From: Sipunculus nudus
Taxonomy: Eukaryota; Annelida; Sipuncula; Golfingiida; Sipunculidae
Reading direction: 5' to 3'
Assembly: GCA_026874595.1 (NCBI GenBank)
Contig: CM049310.1
Location: forward strand, 47,503,058 to 47,567,057
DNA: 64,000 bases
Numbering within the stretch: the first letter of the stretch is position 1; each line of letters opens with the position of its first letter. The notes under the pieces are model-generated. The model was given only the letters and a program-made list of their open reading frames with translations, was not told the DNA's origin and ran no database searches. Positions 61,243-64,000 of this stretch are shown in pieces. A program made the position numbers and the translations under genes.

Positions 61243-62065
61243 AACTAGATGAATGTTATTATTTTCTGTATTTGATTCATTCTTATTCTAGTCTATGCTA
61301 CATTTTAGATTTTGTATTGTACCACCAGGGTTACAATGATTAAAGTGTACATTTAATTGTGTCCACAAAGTGGTGTATTGCTATGAAAGTGTGGATGTTC
61401 ATGAGATAAGTAATTCCTTACTTCAGAAGATTAAAAACTTCACCAGGTGTGAAATTGACTATTAATTCCAGTAATAAATTAAAACTGGGATAGTAATTAG
61501 CACAATGATATTGTTTGTCCCTCATTCAACCAACAGTGTGTATACTTTATTTGAAAAGATGTTTTATTTGATCAAATTTACTGAATCTTTTATTTTATTT
61601 TGGTGAATAAAATTAAGCATGTACTGAAAACTCCAATGTGCAAAACTTTTTTATAGTGATTCAAGGAATATTCTTGTAGATGCCATGTTGTGGCATTATT
61701 TTCTTTTAAATTCAGTTTAAACATTTATGATTTAAAAATAATAAAATATATGTGTATGCATAATATGACCCAATATAAGCTACACTCTGGATATATGATA
61801 ATTGCAACTTTTGCAACAATTCTAATATTTTAACTTATAGTTTCAGTTTTTTTACTCTGTATATATAATGATTGCAACTTTTGCAACAATTCTAATATTT
61901 TAACTTAAATTTTCAGGTTTTTTTATTAAAAATTTATAAAACCTGTTAATTAAAAAATGCTTCAGATAAAAACTTCTTAATGGAAAAAGTGGATATGCTT
62001 AAAAAAATAGGATTATATATAAACTTAAATGCATTATTCCCTTGAAAGTGAAATAAAGGTATTAG
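61243..62065 (+). repeat. Copy of the 0.7-kb segment at 2476 and 30905
   Basis: aactagatgaatgttat, gtccacaaagtggtgtattg, tgccatgttgtggcattatt, ggtattagtcc. An internal duplication of gattgcaacttttgcaacaa (about 61799 and 61870) is special to this copy. Confidence 0.75.
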
Positions 62066-63090
62066 TCCATTCTGTCCACTTGCCTGTCCATCTGTAAATT
62101 TTCATATGCATCACAGTATCTCAAAACTTTTACTGTTTTTCTTCATGACAGTCTTGTCAGAGTATTAGTTTGCAATCATATATTTAGAACTTTACTATAA
62201 CCAAGTAGGAGGGCCCCTTTCCTCTTAGCTTTTCATATTCTTATATAAATGAAAAAAATTACAATAGAATATTTCTACATCCACCTTCAAGCTGCCCTCA
62301 CTTTTCCCTTCTCGGAACCCCATCCCAAAGTCAGCCTCAGTAAGCAAGAACAAGATGAATCAGATATATTCATACTTTAATATTTTGTATAACTATTCGT
62401 CCATAGGTACCTATGTACATGCCAGAAATTATGTCAATATTGTGTGATATGTAGACATAGTGGGCATCACAATAATGTACCTTGTCAAGACTAAAGAGAT
62501 ATTGTGTCATACAGTCACAAATTCATAAATCACTTCATCAGCATAGTTAATCATAACATCATATCTGTCAAATTGAAAGCTTGCAGACTACCATACACTT
62601 TAGATCCTTCAACAAATAGCCTTATCATCATTCTGCTACTGCTTATTACTGCTGTCATTGCATTCATATTTGCTCAAATATATCACAATTTTCAACCCCT
62701 CCTAAATAAATAAAAAATAAACCACTATATTTGACTCTATTAATCCATCAGTCAGGTAATTTCATTTATCATTTACTCACATATTACATTACATTCCTTT
62801 ATAATAGCCCAACATGTCCATGATATTCATAAGCTTTATCGACTCGATATAGTATCACAGTGGAGAAACATTTATAGTCCAATCACGATCAGCTGAGCGC
62901 CGTGACCCATGGGTCCCTTGTTTAGTATGACTAATTAAAGATGAGCCTAAGATACGCATGGCCCGATTTAAGCTACCCTGCACATCTCATTCGGACCCCT
63001 TAATCACCCGCCACCCTTGCTTACCGCCAGAAATTCCCCCAGTCCAAAGGTTGGCAAATGAAAGAGGTGAGACTGTAGTTAAACTGTTTC

Positions 63091-63290
63091 GAGTTTGTGA
63101 TTCATGCTTCGGTATTCTCCTTGTACATATTTTTGTTAGGTGCTGATCCTGCACTTTTCCTTTCAGACATTTCGGGATGGAACTGATTCTGTACTTCTTT
63201 CAGATATTTTTGGCAAGTGCTGATTTTGTTCTTTTAATTTCAGGCATTTGGAGTTTGTGATTCTGTACTTTTAATTTCAGGCATTTGGGA
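63091..63290 (+). repeat. Four tandem copies of a 3' splice site, gene 2
   Basis: The unit is tgattctgtacttttaatttcag followed by rcatttggg. AG ends at 63166, 63203, 63243 and 63280, spaced 37, 40 and 37 bp. Each copy carries about 9 bases like the exon start. A partial fifth copy (gagtttgtgattc) begins near 63091. Reading in phase 0 from each of the first three copies meets a stop within about 20 codons. Confidence 0.85.
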
Positions 63291-63356
63291 TAGGCGCTGA
63301 AGAAAAATTTGTTATAACTTCTACAAATCGAACGCAGATCAATGACTCTAATTGGG
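63281..63356 (+). CDS. Second recognised exon of gene 2
   Basis: Acceptor ttttaatttcag, 25 codons plus one base (AFGIGAEEKFVITSTNRTQ, then INDSNW), donor gtaaga at 63357. It is phase 0 at its start, matching the phase-0 end of the exon at 46741. The joined peptide reads smoothly (GRLRQ then AFGIGAEEKFVIT). The gene continues beyond the window. Further small exons could hide in the 16.4-kb intron. Three extra acceptor copies precede this exon and all lead to stop codons. Confidence 0.6.
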
Positions 63357-64000
63357 GTAAGATTCTGTTAAATTATTTTAAGATGCACCTTTCAACACAT
63401 CTAACACCAGGGCTAGCCCTGCCTATTCGCCAATTTGCCAGTGGCTAGCAATGGGGAGATCTGGCGAAACAAAATACTCTGTGGCTAATTTATTGGCAAG
63501 AAGCATCTTTCCAATGCCCTTGTTTCCAATGTTTCTGAATACAGTGGTGAAAAATTTAGAGTAGGTAGGTAGGGAGGTATTTTATTTTTAATATTTTTTT
63601 AACCATGTGATAAAAAATAGGCTTTTGAGAAGATTATTTTATTATTTGATTTTGCTGATGTTGCTAAGATTAAATTAATATACAAATAGGTTTCAAGGAA
63701 ATAATCCAAAATGTAAATATACCAGGCCCTCCCATGTTGTCCCACTGTCCAAAAAAAGGAGGGAGAAACCAGGTTACAATATTACCCCTGCCTGACTATA
63801 GAAGGCTGGTACATGGTAATCAAATGATCTCCTTCATAAATATGCACACTGTAACTCCTGCACATTTATACATAATTTTTGCCTAAGATCATAGAACGAG
63901 TAACTTAATCATTACTGTGATATAATTAGCTGTAATTTCAATTATTTGTGACTTGTACAAGATTTATGAAGTGACTTTTTGTGCCCCATGGCTCAAGGTT
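63357..64000. other. Gene 2 intron to window end
   Basis: Starts with donor gtaaga at 63357. A short patch near 63405-63490 (accagggctagccctgccta, ggctagcaatgg) looks repeat-derived. No further exon recognised. Confidence 0.45.

Larger units (their letters stand above)
55662..62920 (+). mobile_element. Tandem unit 3 and 3' part of the AGCTCAG host element
   Basis: Starts AGCTCAGCTGACTATAAGTC, is interrupted at 56366-60421, and resumes with ggaggctcttgttgtattcc at 60424. The 3' part repeats segments of 1614-3210 (agcccacctagtagta, the C run near 61217, and 61243-62065). It ends cagctgagcgccgtgaccca-tgggtcccttg at 62920 before TT. All within the first intron of gene 2. Confidence 0.65.

Overview
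The window looks like intron-rich animal nuclear DNA, most likely from a bivalve mollusc. It is AT-rich, has short exons with GT-AG junctions and kilobase introns, and is dominated by interspersed repeats of a kind I associate with bivalve genomes. The bivalve assignment is an inference. No bacterial genes, rRNA, tRNA or CRISPR array were recognised.

Gene 1 (359-23709, + strand) is prolyl endopeptidase (PREP, serine peptidase family S9A). Fifteen exons join in frame into 521 residues plus stop. They match about residue 189 to the C-terminus of the roughly 710-residue family; the N-terminal part lies upstream of the window. The Ser-Asp-His triad is intact. A polyadenylation signal follows at 23778.

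Gene 2 (first coding exon 46741-46899, next recognised exon 63281-63356, + strand, continuing past the window) begins in a CpG-rich patch. Its two exons join in phase across a 16.4-kb intron. The product is not recognised; a small ubiquitin-like or PB1-like fold is a guess.

The rest is repeats. (a) A large family starts with an AGCTCAGCTGAC hairpin and ends with TGACCCATGGGTCA-CTTG, inserted at TT; two copies have an empty paralogous site in this window. I interpret it as a DINE-1/HINE-like (Helentron-related, non-autonomous) family. (b) Elements start with a GTATCC hairpin; one ends in a hairpin plus CTAG and carries a 288-bp tandem array full of nuclear-receptor half-sites. (c) Several short terminal-inverted-repeat elements are present at 10.3, 15.1, 28.5 and 31.7/34.7 kb. 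(d) Minisatellites occur, including a higher-order array at 48.1-50.5 kb.

Layout: 0-23.7 kb PREP with repeat-filled introns; 23.8-46.6 kb intergenic repeats; 46.7-64 kb gene 2 with a giant first intron holding the satellite and a nested repeat array at 50.5-62.9 kb. The most interesting signals are tandemly duplicated 3' splice sites in front of a coding exon in both genes, the filled/empty insertion pairs, and internal monomers shared between repeat families with different termini.
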